Source of the DNA: a virus
Reading direction: 5' to 3' (one strand)
Virus record (IMG/VR): IMGVR_UViG_3300045970_000924
Location: 1 to 64,000 of that record
DNA: 64,000 nt
In this document: positions 16,746 to 25,839 of the stretch, piece after piece
How positions within the stretch are numbered: position 1 is the first letter of the stretch
How the letters are laid out: every line of letters starts with the position of its first letter
The notes under the pieces: generated by a model
Told to the model about the DNA's origin: nothing
What the model saw: the letters and a program-made list of their open reading frames with translations, nothing else
The model's database searches: none
Made by a program: the position numbers and the translations under genes

Positions 16746-17180
16746 ATGGCGCTGCAGACGGTGGAGAAGGAGATCGGCGGCAGGGTCTACGCGGCCACGC
16801 AGCTGCCGGCGATGCGGTCGCTGAAGCTGCTCGCGCGGCTCGGCAAGGTGGCGGCGCCAGCGCTCGCGGCCGGGCTGGACTCGGACATGGGCAAGGCTGC
16901 CGGGCTCCTCTTCGAGAAGCTCGACGACAGCGAGGTGGAGCACCTGATCAAGGCGCTGCTCGAGCCGATGCTCGTCACCGATGGCGACACCCAGCGGCCG
17001 GTGCTGACGGGGTTCGACGCGGCGTATGCGGGCGATCGGCTGCCGGAGGTGTTCTCGCTGATCCGGTTCGCGCTGGAGGTGCAGTACGGCCCTACGCTCG
17101 CCGCGCTGGGCCCGCTGCTCGCCGCCCAGACGCGGCAGCAAGGCCCGGCGGGCGCGGCCCCCAAGCAGCCCGAGGCATAG
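16746..17180 (+). CDS. Tail assembly chaperone, short form
   Basis: This 144-residue protein lies between tube and tape measure, where tail chaperones are always found. It is helical, with MRSLKLLARLGKVAAPALAA and DSEVEHLIKALLEPML. A second open frame in -1 continues past its stop and has no start codon of its own. This is the hallmark of the G/GT-type programmed frameshift. The long product would coat the tape measure during tail assembly. Confidence 0.85.
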   Translation: MALQTVEKEIGGRVYAATQLPAMRSLKLLARLGKVAAPALAAGLDSDMGKAAGLLFEKLDDSEVEHLIKALLEPMLVTDGDTQRPVLTGFDAAYAGDRLPEVFSLIRFALEVQYGPTLAALGPLLAAQTRQQGPAGAAPKQPEA

Positions 17181-17341
17181 CGCTACCCGAGGAAGCTCAG
17201 GCGATCTGGCCCGCCCTGCGGCTCTGGGAGGCGGGCAAGGCGTCGCTGTCGGAGCTCGAGATGATGTCGATCGACGACTGCGCTCTCTTGAACTCGGTGC
17301 TGGACGTGGTGAACGCCGCGCGCGCGGGGTCCACCAAGTAA
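17162..17341 (+). CDS. -1 frameshift extension of the tail chaperone
   Basis: In the frame one base back, the code stays open to TAA at 17339-17341 and adds about 58 residues, including LPEEAQAIWPALRLWEAGKA and ELEMMSIDDCALL. There is no ATG, GTG or TTG before residue 40 or so, so it needs ribosomes from the short form. CCCCC at 17158-17162, read GCC CCC AAG in frame 0, is the candidate slip site. It is not a perfect XXXYYYZ heptamer, so the exact slip point is unsure. Confidence 0.65.
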   Translation, partial: QAARGIALPEEAQAIWPALRLWEAGKASLSELEMMSIDDCALLNSVLDVVNAARAGSTK

Positions 17342-17368
17342 TACCCAAACCCAATCCCGAGGTGTTCG

Positions 17369-17986
17369 ATGCGCGCCCGCCCGCTCGCCGAACGCTTCTG
17401 GGAGAAGGTCAGCCGGAGCCAGCCAACCGAGTGTTGGTCCTGGCTTGGGGCAAGGAACCGAGACGGCTACGGCCACATCCTGGGCGATCGCGGCGACGGG
17501 ACGGGTGCCAGGACGATCGCGGCTACTCACGTGGCGTGGTTCCTTGCGCACGGAGAGTGGCCCGCGCGAGGGCTCGAGGTCTGCCACACCTGCGACAATC
17601 CTCCCTGCCAGAACCCGGCCCACCTCTTCCTCGGCACGCACCGGCAGAACATGGCCGACGCGGCAGCAAAGAAGCGGATGCCTCACGGGGACAATGCCAC
17701 CGCTAAACGCTTTCCCCGCAAGCGTGTGCGAGGAGAAGAGCACCCACGACGGCGGCACCCAGAGAAGTTCCAAAGGGGCGCCGCCCATCGATGGGCCAAG
17801 CTCTCCGGCGAGCAGGTCATAGAGATTCGTCGCCGGATTGCGGATGCGAAGTCGGCCTTCGGAATCAAGTCACTGCTCGCGCGCGAATACGGCATCAGCC
17901 ACTCCGGGATCTGCCAGATCGCCAGCGGGCGCTCCTGGAAACACATTCTCCCGGTCGTGCCATGGGCCACCGAGAAGGCAGCGTAA
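17369..17986 (+). CDS. Free-standing HNH homing endonuclease
   Basis: This 205-residue protein has a classic HNH_3 core. It reads [23 protein letters not shown], then [22 protein letters not shown] (about residues 68-92). The C-terminal third contains a helix-turn-helix ([13 protein letters not shown], then [21 protein letters not shown]) for target recognition. It interrupts the normally adjacent tail chaperone and tape measure genes, a sign of mobile insertion. The family nicks or cuts related phage genomes at the vacant site. Confidence 0.88.
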   Translation: MRARPLAERFWEKVSRSQPTECWSWLGARNRDGYGHILGDRGDGTGARTIAATHVAWFLAHGEWPARGLEVCHTCDNPPCQNPAHLFLGTHRQNMADAAAKKRMPHGDNATAKRFPRKRVRGEEHPRRRHPEKFQRGAAHRWAKLSGEQVIEIRRRIADAKSAFGIKSLLAREYGISHSGICQIASGRSWKHILPVVPWATEKAA

Positions 17987-17989
17987 GTT

Positions 17990-19531
17990 ATGGTAATCCG
18001 GGAACTTCTGGCGCGTCTTGGGCTCTCCGTCGACTCCGCGTCGTTCAAGGCCGCCGGCTCCGCCATGTCCGGCGTCATGGAGGGCTTCGCCAAGCTGAAG
18101 GTCTACGGCGAGATGGCCAACGGCGCCCTCAAGGCGATGGTGGTCAATCTCGCCGGCAACGCGAAGGAGCTGGACCAGTTCTCGCGCCGCACGGGCATCT
18201 CCACGGACACGATCCAGGAGATGGGCCACGCGGCTGCAGTCGCAGGCGTGAGCAGCGACGCGTTCCTCGCCGGGCTCTCGACGCTGGCCACGGGCGTGAC
18301 CCAGGCAGCGCTCGGGGGCGGCTCGGCGGCAGAGGCCTTCTACCGGCTCGGGATCAACTTCCGCGACGCGGGCGGCAAGGCCAAGCCGCTCGAGGCCCTG
18401 ATCGGCGAGGTGGCCGACAAGGTCTCGACGCTTCCGGACAGCCTCCAGAAGAGCCGCGTCATGGTGCAGCTCTTCGGGGAGTCGGGCGCGAAGATGCTCG
18501 GGCTCTTCAACCAAGGAGCGCCGGGGATTGCCCGGGCCGCGGCCGAGGCGCACAAGCTCGGCGTCGTCCTCGACACGAAGCTGATCAAGGCCGGCGTCGC
18601 GATGGACGACGAGATCAAGAAGATGCTCGCCTCCATCGTCGGCGTGAAGAACTCGATCGCCGCCAGCCTGCTGCCCGAGGTGATGCGCGGGGTGCGCGCC
18701 TTCCGCGACTGGATGGCGGTGCATCGCCAGTGGATCGCGCTGCGATTGCACCAAGCCTTCAACATCGTGGCGCAGGTGCTCCACGGGCTAGGGAAGTCGC
18801 TGGAGTGGATTGTCGGGCTCCTGCAAAGGTTCTGGAACATGGGCGCCGCCGCGAAGGCGATTCTCTTGGGCCTCGGGGCGGCGGTGCTCTACGCGACTGC
18901 GCCATGGACGGCATTGGCCGCGGTGATCTCGTTGGTGGCTGAGGACGTCTATCTATTCTTTGCGTCTGGCGGAAAGTCGAAGACGCTCACGGGGGAGCTG
19001 GTCAAGCTCTTCAACCTGCTCAAAGAGAAGGCTGCAGCGCTCTGGGACGGGTTCAAGAAGGACCCGTTCGGAATGCTCTACAAGTGGGCCTCGGACTTCT
19101 TCGCCTGGGTGGTGAAGGAGGCCGCAGGTCTGGGCGACCGCATCGCCACCGCAGTCAAGGGGACGGCACCCACTGGGGGCGGAGACAGCACCAAGGCCGG
19201 AGTGGGCACATTCCTCGGGCACGGCCTGGCGCAGATGCTCGAGACGATCCACATGCTGCCGAAGGGCACGGCGTCAGCGTTCCTCGACGAGCGGATGGAC
19301 AAGCTCGAGGGCTGGGGATCAGGCAAGGAAGGCGACATCCGGGCGCTGCGCTCTACGGATGCCGGGCCTGCACCCATCACGATCAGCATCGGGGCGCTCA
19401 CCCTCTCGGGCGCCGATGGCAATGGCGACCCGGTGGCATTCGCCAAGCAGCTTGCGGCCTCAGTGGGTCCGATGATCGAAGAGAAGCTGAACACGCTCCT
19501 GCGCGAGTCGCACGCCGCCGCCAACCAGTGA
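17990..19531 (+). CDS. Tape measure protein
   Basis: This 513-residue protein has an N-terminal minor-tail region (LGLSVDSASFKAAGSAMSGV, then RTGISTDTIQEMGHAAAVAG), a helical body, and hydrophobic segments at about 285-320 (LLGLGAAVLYATAPWTALAAVISLV). Tape measures set tail length at about 0.15 nm per residue, which would predict a tail near 75 nm. Its place after the chaperone and before the baseplate genes is standard. Short for a tape measure, but complete. Confidence 0.85.
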   Translation: MVIRELLARLGLSVDSASFKAAGSAMSGVMEGFAKLKVYGEMANGALKAMVVNLAGNAKELDQFSRRTGISTDTIQEMGHAAAVAGVSSDAFLAGLSTLATGVTQAALGGGSAAEAFYRLGINFRDAGGKAKPLEALIGEVADKVSTLPDSLQKSRVMVQLFGESGAKMLGLFNQGAPGIARAAAEAHKLGVVLDTKLIKAGVAMDDEIKKMLASIVGVKNSIAASLLPEVMRGVRAFRDWMAVHRQWIALRLHQAFNIVAQVLHGLGKSLEWIVGLLQRFWNMGAAAKAILLGLGAAVLYATAPWTALAAVISLVAEDVYLFFASGGKSKTLTGELVKLFNLLKEKAAALWDGFKKDPFGMLYKWASDFFAWVVKEAAGLGDRIATAVKGTAPTGGGDSTKAGVGTFLGHGLAQMLETIHMLPKGTASAFLDERMDKLEGWGSGKEGDIRALRSTDAGPAPITISIGALTLSGADGNGDPVAFAKQLAASVGPMIEEKLNTLLRESHAAANQ

Positions 19532-19541
19532 GGTCTCCCCG

Positions 19542-20291
19542 ATGGCCGTGAGCGACTACCTGGCGAACCCGACGGACATCATCCCGCAGGGCGGCAGCGC
19601 GCTGGCCGTCGCGCAGTCGATCTCGCTTGCGTTCAATGCTGGCCTGCTAGCAGAGGGGGCGCTGCGGCCCAACTTCCGGGTCCGGATCAACCCGCCAGGA
19701 GAGCAGCAGGTCATCCAGATCGACGTCACGGTCTCGGAGGTCCACTCGCTGCAGGCAGAGGTGACGCAGCACCCGGTGGAGTCGGGCGCGGACATCGCGG
19801 ACCACTACCGGCCCAAGCCGGCAGAGCTGCGCATCCAGGGGATCGTCACCGACACGCCGATCGACGGCTCGCTCGGCTTGGCGGTGACGCGGGCGCTCGC
19901 GGGGCCGATCGGGACGGCGATCGGCGCCGTGCAGGGCGTGGCGCAGACGTTCCGTCCGAGCGTCCTGCGGACCGCGTTCGACGCGCTACGGGCCCTGCAC
20001 GATAACGCCGTGCCCGTCCAGATCTTCACGCCCTACAAGACCTACGTGAACATGCTGATGACCGATCTCCAGGTCACCCGCGACAGGGCCGGAGGGGAGG
20101 CGCTCTACTTCACATCGACCTTCCGCGAGGTCTTCCTCGCTAGCTCGAGCACCACGAGCATCAACGTGCCTCCGGCGAATCAGGTGCCCATCGACATGGG
20201 CACGCAGACCGGCAAGACGGCGCCGGACAAGCTCGCCAAGCAGAGCGTCGCCTACGCAGGCGCCAAGCAGTTCGGATGGGTCAAGCCATGA
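19542..20291 (+). CDS. Baseplate hub-distal protein (Dit-like)
   Basis: This 249-residue protein contains TVSEVHSLQAEVTQHPVESG followed by ADHYRPKPAELRIQGIVTDT, the core of the phage Dit/DUF6046-like family that links tape measure tip to baseplate. FTPYKTYVNMLMTDLQVTRD is another conserved segment. No enzyme motif is seen. It lies 10 bp after the tape measure gene and 25 bp before the next baseplate gene. Confidence 0.75.
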   Translation: MAVSDYLANPTDIIPQGGSALAVAQSISLAFNAGLLAEGALRPNFRVRINPPGEQQVIQIDVTVSEVHSLQAEVTQHPVESGADIADHYRPKPAELRIQGIVTDTPIDGSLGLAVTRALAGPIGTAIGAVQGVAQTFRPSVLRTAFDALRALHDNAVPVQIFTPYKTYVNMLMTDLQVTRDRAGGEALYFTSTFREVFLASSSTTSINVPPANQVPIDMGTQTGKTAPDKLAKQSVAYAGAKQFGWVKP

Positions 20292-20316
20292 GCGCCGGGC
20301 GCGCACGGAGTCCATA

Positions 20317-20646
20317 GTGGCCACCATCGTCATCCCGACCCGCACCGACGGGACGCAACTCTACTCGATGCGGATGACCCTGGGCGGCGTGGGCTTCACG
20401 CTCGGCCTCCAGTGGAACGACCGCGACGCCTCCTGGTCGCTGGCGATCTCCGACTCGAGCGGAGCGCTGCTGCTGGTCAAGAAGGTCACCGTGGGCACGC
20501 CGCTCACGAAGAACTACGCCACCGCCACCCTCCCCTCCGGCGAGTTCATCGCGATCGATACCTCGGGCGCAGACATCGACCCCGGCCTGACCGACCTCGG
20601 CTCGCGCGTGCTGCTCACGTTCACCGACGCTGCGGACCTACCGTGA
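20317..20646 (+). CDS. Small baseplate-associated protein, 109 aa
   Basis: This all-beta protein opens with a GTG start and a motif TLGGVGFTLGLQWNDRDASW (residues 21-40). It resembles a family of short proteins encoded between the Dit-like and hub genes in DUF3383-sheath phages. Its stop overlaps the next start as GTGA. A baseplate assembly role is inferred from that conserved placement. Confidence 0.6.
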   Translation: MATIVIPTRTDGTQLYSMRMTLGGVGFTLGLQWNDRDASWSLAISDSSGALLLVKKVTVGTPLTKNYATATLPSGEFIAIDTSGADIDPGLTDLGSRVLLTFTDAADLP

Positions 20647-21629
20647 GCGGGGCGCGGCTCTGGCGCCGACGCGCGCGCCTGCTGGTGCAGTTGAAGGGTG
20701 AGCCAGTCCCTCTTTCTGTGAACCTCGGGCCTGGAGATGTGACGGGCACCATCGGGGTATCGGACGGGTTCGTGCTCGCGCAGAAGTTCGACGGACTGCA
20801 CATGCGCTTCCGCGCGGAGAAGCACTCCCTCGGGCAGCCGAACACCCTGGACCTCGAGGTGTTCAACATCGCGGCCAGCACCCGGAAGAAGCTGCAGACC
20901 TCGCAGGCGTGGGTGCAGCTGCTCGCGGGGTACGAGAGCGACGGAGAGAACCTGCCGCTGGTCTTCCAGGGAAACGCGCGGACGATCGACCACATCCGCA
21001 ACGGGGCCGACTGGATCACGCGCATCCAGTGCGGCGACGGGGAGAACGGCTACCGATTCGGCGTGGCCTCGCTCAACTTCCAGGCGGGCACCCGGGCATC
21101 GGAGATCGCGATCGCCCTCGCGCAGCAGGTGCAGCTCGCCGAGAAGAACCCAGACACCAACAGCAGCCGCCTGGACATCAGCGACTTCAAGCGGCGGGCC
21201 CCGACGCTCGACTATCCGCAGGCCGTCTACGTGAACGGGCACGCGGCTTGGGGCAACGCCTTCGCGGAACTCCAGAAGGTCGTCGGCTCCAAGTACGAGC
21301 TGTCGATCCAGGACGGCGCACTGCGCTGCCTCAAGGCCACCGAGGGCGTACTGACCACGCTGCTCATCTCGCCCAAGACGGGGATGATCGGCTCGCCCGA
21401 GCACGGCACTCCGCCCAACCCGGGCCTGCCGTCGGTGCTCCGAGTTCGCTGCTTGATGGACCAGCGCATCCGGCCGGGCGACATCATCGCGATCGAGTCG
21501 CAGGCGGTCGAGAAGGCGGGCTACCGCGTGATGCGGGTGATCCACAGCGGAGACCTCGGCGGCAACGACTGGCAGTCCGAGATCGAGGCGCTGCCGGCCA
21601 CCCTCACCACGGCTCAAATCCTCCAATGA
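20643..21629 (+). CDS. Baseplate hub protein (gp27/gpD-like)
   Basis: This 328-residue protein has the hub layout of two barrel-type domains: KFDGLHMRFRAEKHSLGQPN, then LDLEVFNIAASTRKKL and VQLLAGYESDGENLPLVFQG, and a C-terminal MDQRIRPGDIIAIES. The segment QCGDGENGYRFGVASLNFQA is typical of Mu gp44/P2 gpD relatives. The GTG start overlaps the previous stop and its stop overlaps the spike start as ATGA. It would trimerise with the spike that follows. Confidence 0.75.
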   Translation: MSGARLWRRRARLLVQLKGEPVPLSVNLGPGDVTGTIGVSDGFVLAQKFDGLHMRFRAEKHSLGQPNTLDLEVFNIAASTRKKLQTSQAWVQLLAGYESDGENLPLVFQGNARTIDHIRNGADWITRIQCGDGENGYRFGVASLNFQAGTRASEIAIALAQQVQLAEKNPDTNSSRLDISDFKRRAPTLDYPQAVYVNGHAAWGNAFAELQKVVGSKYELSIQDGALRCLKATEGVLTTLLISPKTGMIGSPEHGTPPNPGLPSVLRVRCLMDQRIRPGDIIAIESQAVEKAGYRVMRVIHSGDLGGNDWQSEIEALPATLTTAQILQ

Positions 21630-22339
21630 CCACTCCCCGCACACCGACGCTCGCAGAGGTCATCAGGGTGGCGCTGGAGCGGCGCGTCTCCGACCTCTTC
21701 GTCTCGATGCCGGGGAGGGTGCAGACCTACTACCCCGCCACGCAGACGGCAGACGTGCTGCCTCTCTTGCGGAAGACGCGGCCGAACCCAAGCCCCGGGC
21801 CAGACGACGCGGACGACGTCGCGGTGCCGCTGCCGGTGCTGGTGGGCGTGCCGGTGGTGTTCCCAGGCTCGGGGGCATGGAGGCTGACGTTCCCGGTCTC
21901 GGCTGGGGATGAGGTGCTGCTGGTCTGGTCCGACCGCTCGCTGGACTCGTGGAAGAGCAACGGCGCCGAGGGCGACCCGGGCGGCGGCAACCACAGCCTG
22001 GGAGACGCGGTGGCGCTGGTGGGGCTGGTGGCGCCGGGCGTGCCCCGAGCGGCCACGGCGACCGACCGGCTGAGCCTCGGGCAGGACGGCGGGACGGCGG
22101 TGGAGGTACTGCCCGCCCGCATCAACCTGGGCGTGGGGGCCTCGCAGGCGCTGGTGCTTGGAGGGTCATTCTCGACGCACATGACCGCTCTGGCGACGGC
22201 CCTCCAGGCGCTCCAGACGGCGATCACCCCGCTGATGCTCCCGCCAGCAGCTGCAGCAGCAAAGGCCGCCGCGTTGGCCGCCTACAACGCAGCGACGCAG
22301 CTCGCGAACGACATCAGCTCCAACAACTTCACCACCTGA
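21626..22339 (+). CDS. Membrane-puncturing baseplate spike (Gp138-like)
   Basis: This 237-residue protein holds the Gp138-type oligosaccharide-binding N-terminus: LFVSMPGRVQTYYPATQTAD, then VAVPLPVLVGVPVVFPGSGAW, then FPVSAGDEVLLVWSDRSLDSWK. The helical Ala-rich C-terminus (residues about 190-225) could form a trimeric coil. Gp138-type proteins tip the tail tube and pierce the outer membrane. Gene order (hub, then spike, then gp25, then baseplate J) agrees. Confidence 0.85.
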   Translation: MTTPRTPTLAEVIRVALERRVSDLFVSMPGRVQTYYPATQTADVLPLLRKTRPNPSPGPDDADDVAVPLPVLVGVPVVFPGSGAWRLTFPVSAGDEVLLVWSDRSLDSWKSNGAEGDPGGGNHSLGDAVALVGLVAPGVPRAATATDRLSLGQDGGTAVEVLPARINLGVGASQALVLGGSFSTHMTALATALQALQTAITPLMLPPAAAAAKAAALAAYNAATQLANDISSNNFTT

Positions 22340-22346
22340 GGCACCG

Positions 22347-23468
22347 ATGACGATCGTCGCCGGAGACGTGGCCTGCTCCACAGGCCTCGCGGCGCGCATC
22401 TTCAACAACCTCCGCTACGACAACCCGTGGCAGGCCTCGACGGCCGGCGTTGCGGTTGGCGCGGTGTGCTGCCCGACCACGCCCAACGGCATCGGCTACA
22501 GGTGCTCGGCGATCACCACCGGCATCACGGGCTCGAGCGAGCCGACGTGGCCGCTGGTGCTCACCAACACGGTTGTGGACGGCGGGGTCACCTGGACCGC
22601 GCAGGACGTCGCCAGCCCGAGCGGCAAGGCGCATCCGCCGCCGGCTGTCGGCGCGATCCCCTCCTACTTCGGCTACGTCCAAACCTCATCCGACCTCGAC
22701 GGGTTCAGGCTCCTGGCGTGGGATATCGCGAAGGGCGTGATCGACGAGGTCAACGCGAATAGGTGGGACGGCACCTCGCAGGTCAGCGGCGGAGGTGGCG
22801 GCGGCGGGGGAACATGGTCCCTCGCGACGAAGCCGGCTTCGCCCGACTCGCGGGACGAGGAGTTTGAAGGCGCGGCGTTCTCGGGCTGGACCATCGTGGG
22901 GACGCAGGACTCGACCCCCATCGATCCCGACGTCAGCTTCAGCACAGCGAACCTGTGGCGGCACTCGTGGAACAGCGAGCGGCCCTCATGGCTGATGCTC
23001 CAGACCACCAATGCTAGCTCTCTGGTCGGAATCGCGAAGTCCATCACCATGGGCACCAACGACATGGTGTGGTGCGGCTTCTCGACCAACGGCGCGGCTG
23101 GCTCCGTTGATGGCACCGTAGTTCTCCAGATTGCTACCGCAGGAGGGGCCGCGAATGTCGCCGGTATTCGCGTCAACCAAATCGCCAACTCTGTATCGTA
23201 CTTCCTGGGTGGCGGCTCCGACGTAGGGGTGGGCTATACCAGGATGACGGCGGTGAGCCTTTGCCCGATCCACTTCATGGGAATCCGGAAGATCGGAACC
23301 ACCTACCGATTCGTGGTGGCGGACGAGTTCGGTAGTTGGTATGAAATCGGCAACGGCAGCAACGCCAGCACGCCGGGCGAACTGCGCGTGCGGTCTGCCA
23401 ACTCGTTGACCAATGCCATCACCGGCGTTGACTTCGTCAGATTCCGAGCGGGCGCTGGATATCCATGA
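22347..23468 (+). CDS. Virion protein with Gly8 hinge and C-terminal beta-sandwich-like domain
   Basis: This 373-residue protein is unrecognised in its N-terminal 140 residues. They include two short Cys-bearing stretches (VGAVCCPTTPNG and GYRCSA). A run of eight Gly near residue 150 forms a hinge. The C-terminal 200 residues are beta-rich, with LWRHSWNSERPSWLMLQ and GIRKIGTTYRFVVADEFGSW, in the style of concanavalin-like binding domains. Between spike and gp25 this is likely a baseplate-attached, possibly carbohydrate-binding protein. Confidence 0.6.
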   Translation: MTIVAGDVACSTGLAARIFNNLRYDNPWQASTAGVAVGAVCCPTTPNGIGYRCSAITTGITGSSEPTWPLVLTNTVVDGGVTWTAQDVASPSGKAHPPPAVGAIPSYFGYVQTSSDLDGFRLLAWDIAKGVIDEVNANRWDGTSQVSGGGGGGGGTWSLATKPASPDSRDEEFEGAAFSGWTIVGTQDSTPIDPDVSFSTANLWRHSWNSERPSWLMLQTTNASSLVGIAKSITMGTNDMVWCGFSTNGAAGSVDGTVVLQIATAGGAANVAGIRVNQIANSVSYFLGGGSDVGVGYTRMTAVSLCPIHFMGIRKIGTTYRFVVADEFGSWYEIGNGSNASTPGELRVRSANSLTNAITGVDFVRFRAGAGYP

Positions 23469-23516
23469 TCGGCGTTCTTTGTCAGATGAAGACGACCCCA
23501 ATCCCTGAGGTGGTGA

Positions 23517-23870
23517 ATGACGGTCCGCAACCTCAAACTGGGCCTGACCGGGGACCTCTCGTTCTCCGGCGGCAACTTCGCGATGGTCTCCGACAACGAG
23601 GCGATCGGGCAGGCCTGCAACTGCGCTCTCCGCCTCGTGCAGGGAGAGTGGTTCCTCGACCCCTCGATCGGCGTGCCCTACCGGACCGCCGTCTTCGTCA
23701 AGGCCCCCTCGACAGCCAGGATGAAGCAGGTCTTCACCAACGCGCTCCTCTCGGTGAAGGGCGTCGCCTCGGTGGCGACGCTGGACCTCGCGGTGAGCAA
23801 GGACCGCAAGCTGACGGTGGCCTATACCGCGCTCGGTAGCTCCGGTGCGCTCATCACTGGGGGCATCTAA
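23517..23870 (+). CDS. Baseplate wedge protein (gp25/W-like)
   Basis: The 117-residue protein contains FAMVSDNEAIGQACNCALRL and GEWFLDPSIGVPYRTAVF, the gp25-like lysozyme-fold signature found in all contractile baseplates. It is immediately followed, with no gap, by the baseplate J gene. A short ribosome site (GAGGTG) precedes ATG 23517. The function is structural despite the lysozyme-related fold. Confidence 0.85.
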   Translation: MTVRNLKLGLTGDLSFSGGNFAMVSDNEAIGQACNCALRLVQGEWFLDPSIGVPYRTAVFVKAPSTARMKQVFTNALLSVKGVASVATLDLAVSKDRKLTVAYTALGSSGALITGGI

Positions 23871-25259
23871 ATGGCGTACGGTCTCCTCTCGACGGGGTAC
23901 CTCCCCGAGCCTCTCGCGGCGCTCGTGGCCGATCTCGAGGCCGACTTCCAAGCGGCATTCGGCGCCGACTTCGACCTCAGCGCCGAGGGGCCTGCCGGGC
24001 AGTTCATCGGCATCCTCGCAGAGCGTCTTGCTACCGTCTGGCAGCTCGGGGGCGCGGTCTACAACGCGGGCTACCCCGACACCGCCAGCGGGAGCGCGCT
24101 GGACGACCTCTGCGCGATCACCGGCTGCTTCCGCCTCCCCGCCACCAAGAGCACCGACGTCGTGGTGGGCATCGGCACCAACGGCACCGTGCTGGCCCCG
24201 GGCCTCGCGCTGAAGACCGGCGCGAACGGCAACAGCTTCGCCAGCTCCGCCAGCGCGACGATCGCCACGCTCTCGGCCTGGGCAGGTGGTGGCTCCTACT
24301 CCGCGTTCTCTTCGATCGCGGTGGGCGCGCTGGTAACGAACGCGGGCAACATCTACGCGTGCACCGCGGCCATCGCGGTGGCCACCTCGGCGCCCACGGG
24401 CACCGGCGCGAGCATCGCGGACGGCACGGGCACCTGGCGCTACATTGGCGCGGGCAGCGCGGCCGCGGGCATCCTCGTGCTCGGCGCGGCGACCGGCCCG
24501 CTCACCGCGCCGGCCGGGACCATCACCACGATCTCGACGCCAGTTGTGGGCCTCACCTCGGTGAGCAACCCGATCGACGCGGTGCCCGGAACGAACATCG
24601 AGACCGACGCGGCCCTGCGCATCCGGCGCGCCGCCTCGCTGCAGCAGTCGGGCACGGCGCCCGTGCAAGCCCTCCGCGCGGCCCTTCTTCAGGTATCAGG
24701 GGTGACGGCCGCCTACGCATACGAGAACCCCACGGATGCCGTGGACGGTTCTGGTCGCCCGCCGCACTCGGTGGAGTGTCTCGTGCAGGGTGGCACCGAT
24801 GCTGCCGTGGCGATGGCGATCTGGAATGCAAAGGCGGCGGGGATCGCCTCCACGGGTGGCTCGATCGAGACCGTCACCGACCCGGTCACGGGCGCGGCCT
24901 ACAGCGTCTGGCTCTCGCGTCCAGTGGTGACGCCGATCTACGTGGAAGTCACCGTGAAGAAGGGCAGCACCTACGCGACGGGCGGCGTCGGCGCGGCGGC
25001 GGTGAAGGCGGCGATCGTCGCCTACGCCAATGGTCTCGTCTCGGCGCTGGGAGGCACGGCCTACACCGTGGGGCAGACCGTCTATGCCGGCCCGCTGGCG
25101 GCGGCAGTTCTCGACGCGCTCCCGCCTCCGTACCTGCTGGACGTCACCTCCCTCTTCATCGGGACTTCGCCAGGGCCCACAACCAGCACGCCGCTGACGA
25201 TGCTCTACTCGCAGCTGCCCGACTTCCAGACCGCGAACATCACCGTCATCGAGACCTAG
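23871..25259 (+). CDS. Baseplate J-like protein
   Basis: This 462-residue protein opens YLPEPLAALVADLEADFQAA and has GPAGQFIGILAERLATVWQL followed by YPDTASGSALDDLCAITGC, the fixed N-terminal pattern of the gpJ family. Later there is a Ser, Thr and Gly-rich beta domain, then PVQALRAALLQVSGVTAAYA and PPHSVECLVQGG. Such proteins form the outer baseplate ring that joins the tail fibre proteins. It is the largest baseplate subunit here. Confidence 0.9.
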   Translation: MAYGLLSTGYLPEPLAALVADLEADFQAAFGADFDLSAEGPAGQFIGILAERLATVWQLGGAVYNAGYPDTASGSALDDLCAITGCFRLPATKSTDVVVGIGTNGTVLAPGLALKTGANGNSFASSASATIATLSAWAGGGSYSAFSSIAVGALVTNAGNIYACTAAIAVATSAPTGTGASIADGTGTWRYIGAGSAAAGILVLGAATGPLTAPAGTITTISTPVVGLTSVSNPIDAVPGTNIETDAALRIRRAASLQQSGTAPVQALRAALLQVSGVTAAYAYENPTDAVDGSGRPPHSVECLVQGGTDAAVAMAIWNAKAAGIASTGGSIETVTDPVTGAAYSVWLSRPVVTPIYVEVTVKKGSTYATGGVGAAAVKAAIVAYANGLVSALGGTAYTVGQTVYAGPLAAAVLDALPPPYLLDVTSLFIGTSPGPTTSTPLTMLYSQLPDFQTANITVIET

Positions 25260-25263
25260 CGCC

Positions 25264-25839
25264 ATGGCCTACGGCAACGTCACGCAGGTCACCACTCACG
25301 CGGTGGCCGCGCAGGGGCGTCTCGTCTCGCAGTACGTGGACAAGCCGAACCTGCTGGCGCTGATCGGCATCGTCGGGGCTCGAGTCCAGGCGGTGGAGAA
25401 CACGCTTTGGGACGTGCTCACGCTGCGGTCCCTGGCGAGCGCCACGGGGCAGCAGCTCGACAACATCGGCAAGCTGGTGGGGCTGGCGCGGGGCAGCGTC
25501 GTCGGCGGCGAGGATGACGCGGTCTACCGGACGTGGCTCCGGGTGCAGGTGCTCATCAACGCGAGCCGGGGCACGGCGCCTGACCTCCTCGGGATCGTGC
25601 TGGCGGCGTTCCCCTTGGTCACGGTGCGAGCCATCGACTCTGGCCCCGCGTCGGTGGTGGTGCGGGTGGTCGGCGCGGTGTCGCAGCCCACGGCGCTCTC
25701 GGCGGCGCTCCAACTTGCGAAGGCGGGCGGCGTGAAGCTGCTCACCGAGTACTTCACGGTCGACCCCGCGCTCGCGTTCACCCTTGACGGCACGAGCGCA
25801 CAAGCTCTCGACGCTGGCCTCTTCTCAGGAGCTATCTGA
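25264..25839 (+). CDS. Baseplate/tail protein (gpI or DUF2612-like)
   Basis: This 191-residue protein carries ALIGIVGARVQAVENTLWDVL and TGQQLDNIGKLVGLARGSVV, then AVYRTWLRVQVLINASRGTA. This N-terminal helical pattern is shared by gpI/DUF2612 proteins that follow baseplate J and precede the tail fibre. The stop overlaps the next ATG by one base. A wedge or fibre adaptor role follows from position. Confidence 0.75.
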   Translation: MAYGNVTQVTTHAVAAQGRLVSQYVDKPNLLALIGIVGARVQAVENTLWDVLTLRSLASATGQQLDNIGKLVGLARGSVVGGEDDAVYRTWLRVQVLINASRGTAPDLLGIVLAAFPLVTVRAIDSGPASVVVRVVGAVSQPTALSAALQLAKAGGVKLLTEYFTVDPALAFTLDGTSAQALDAGLFSGAI

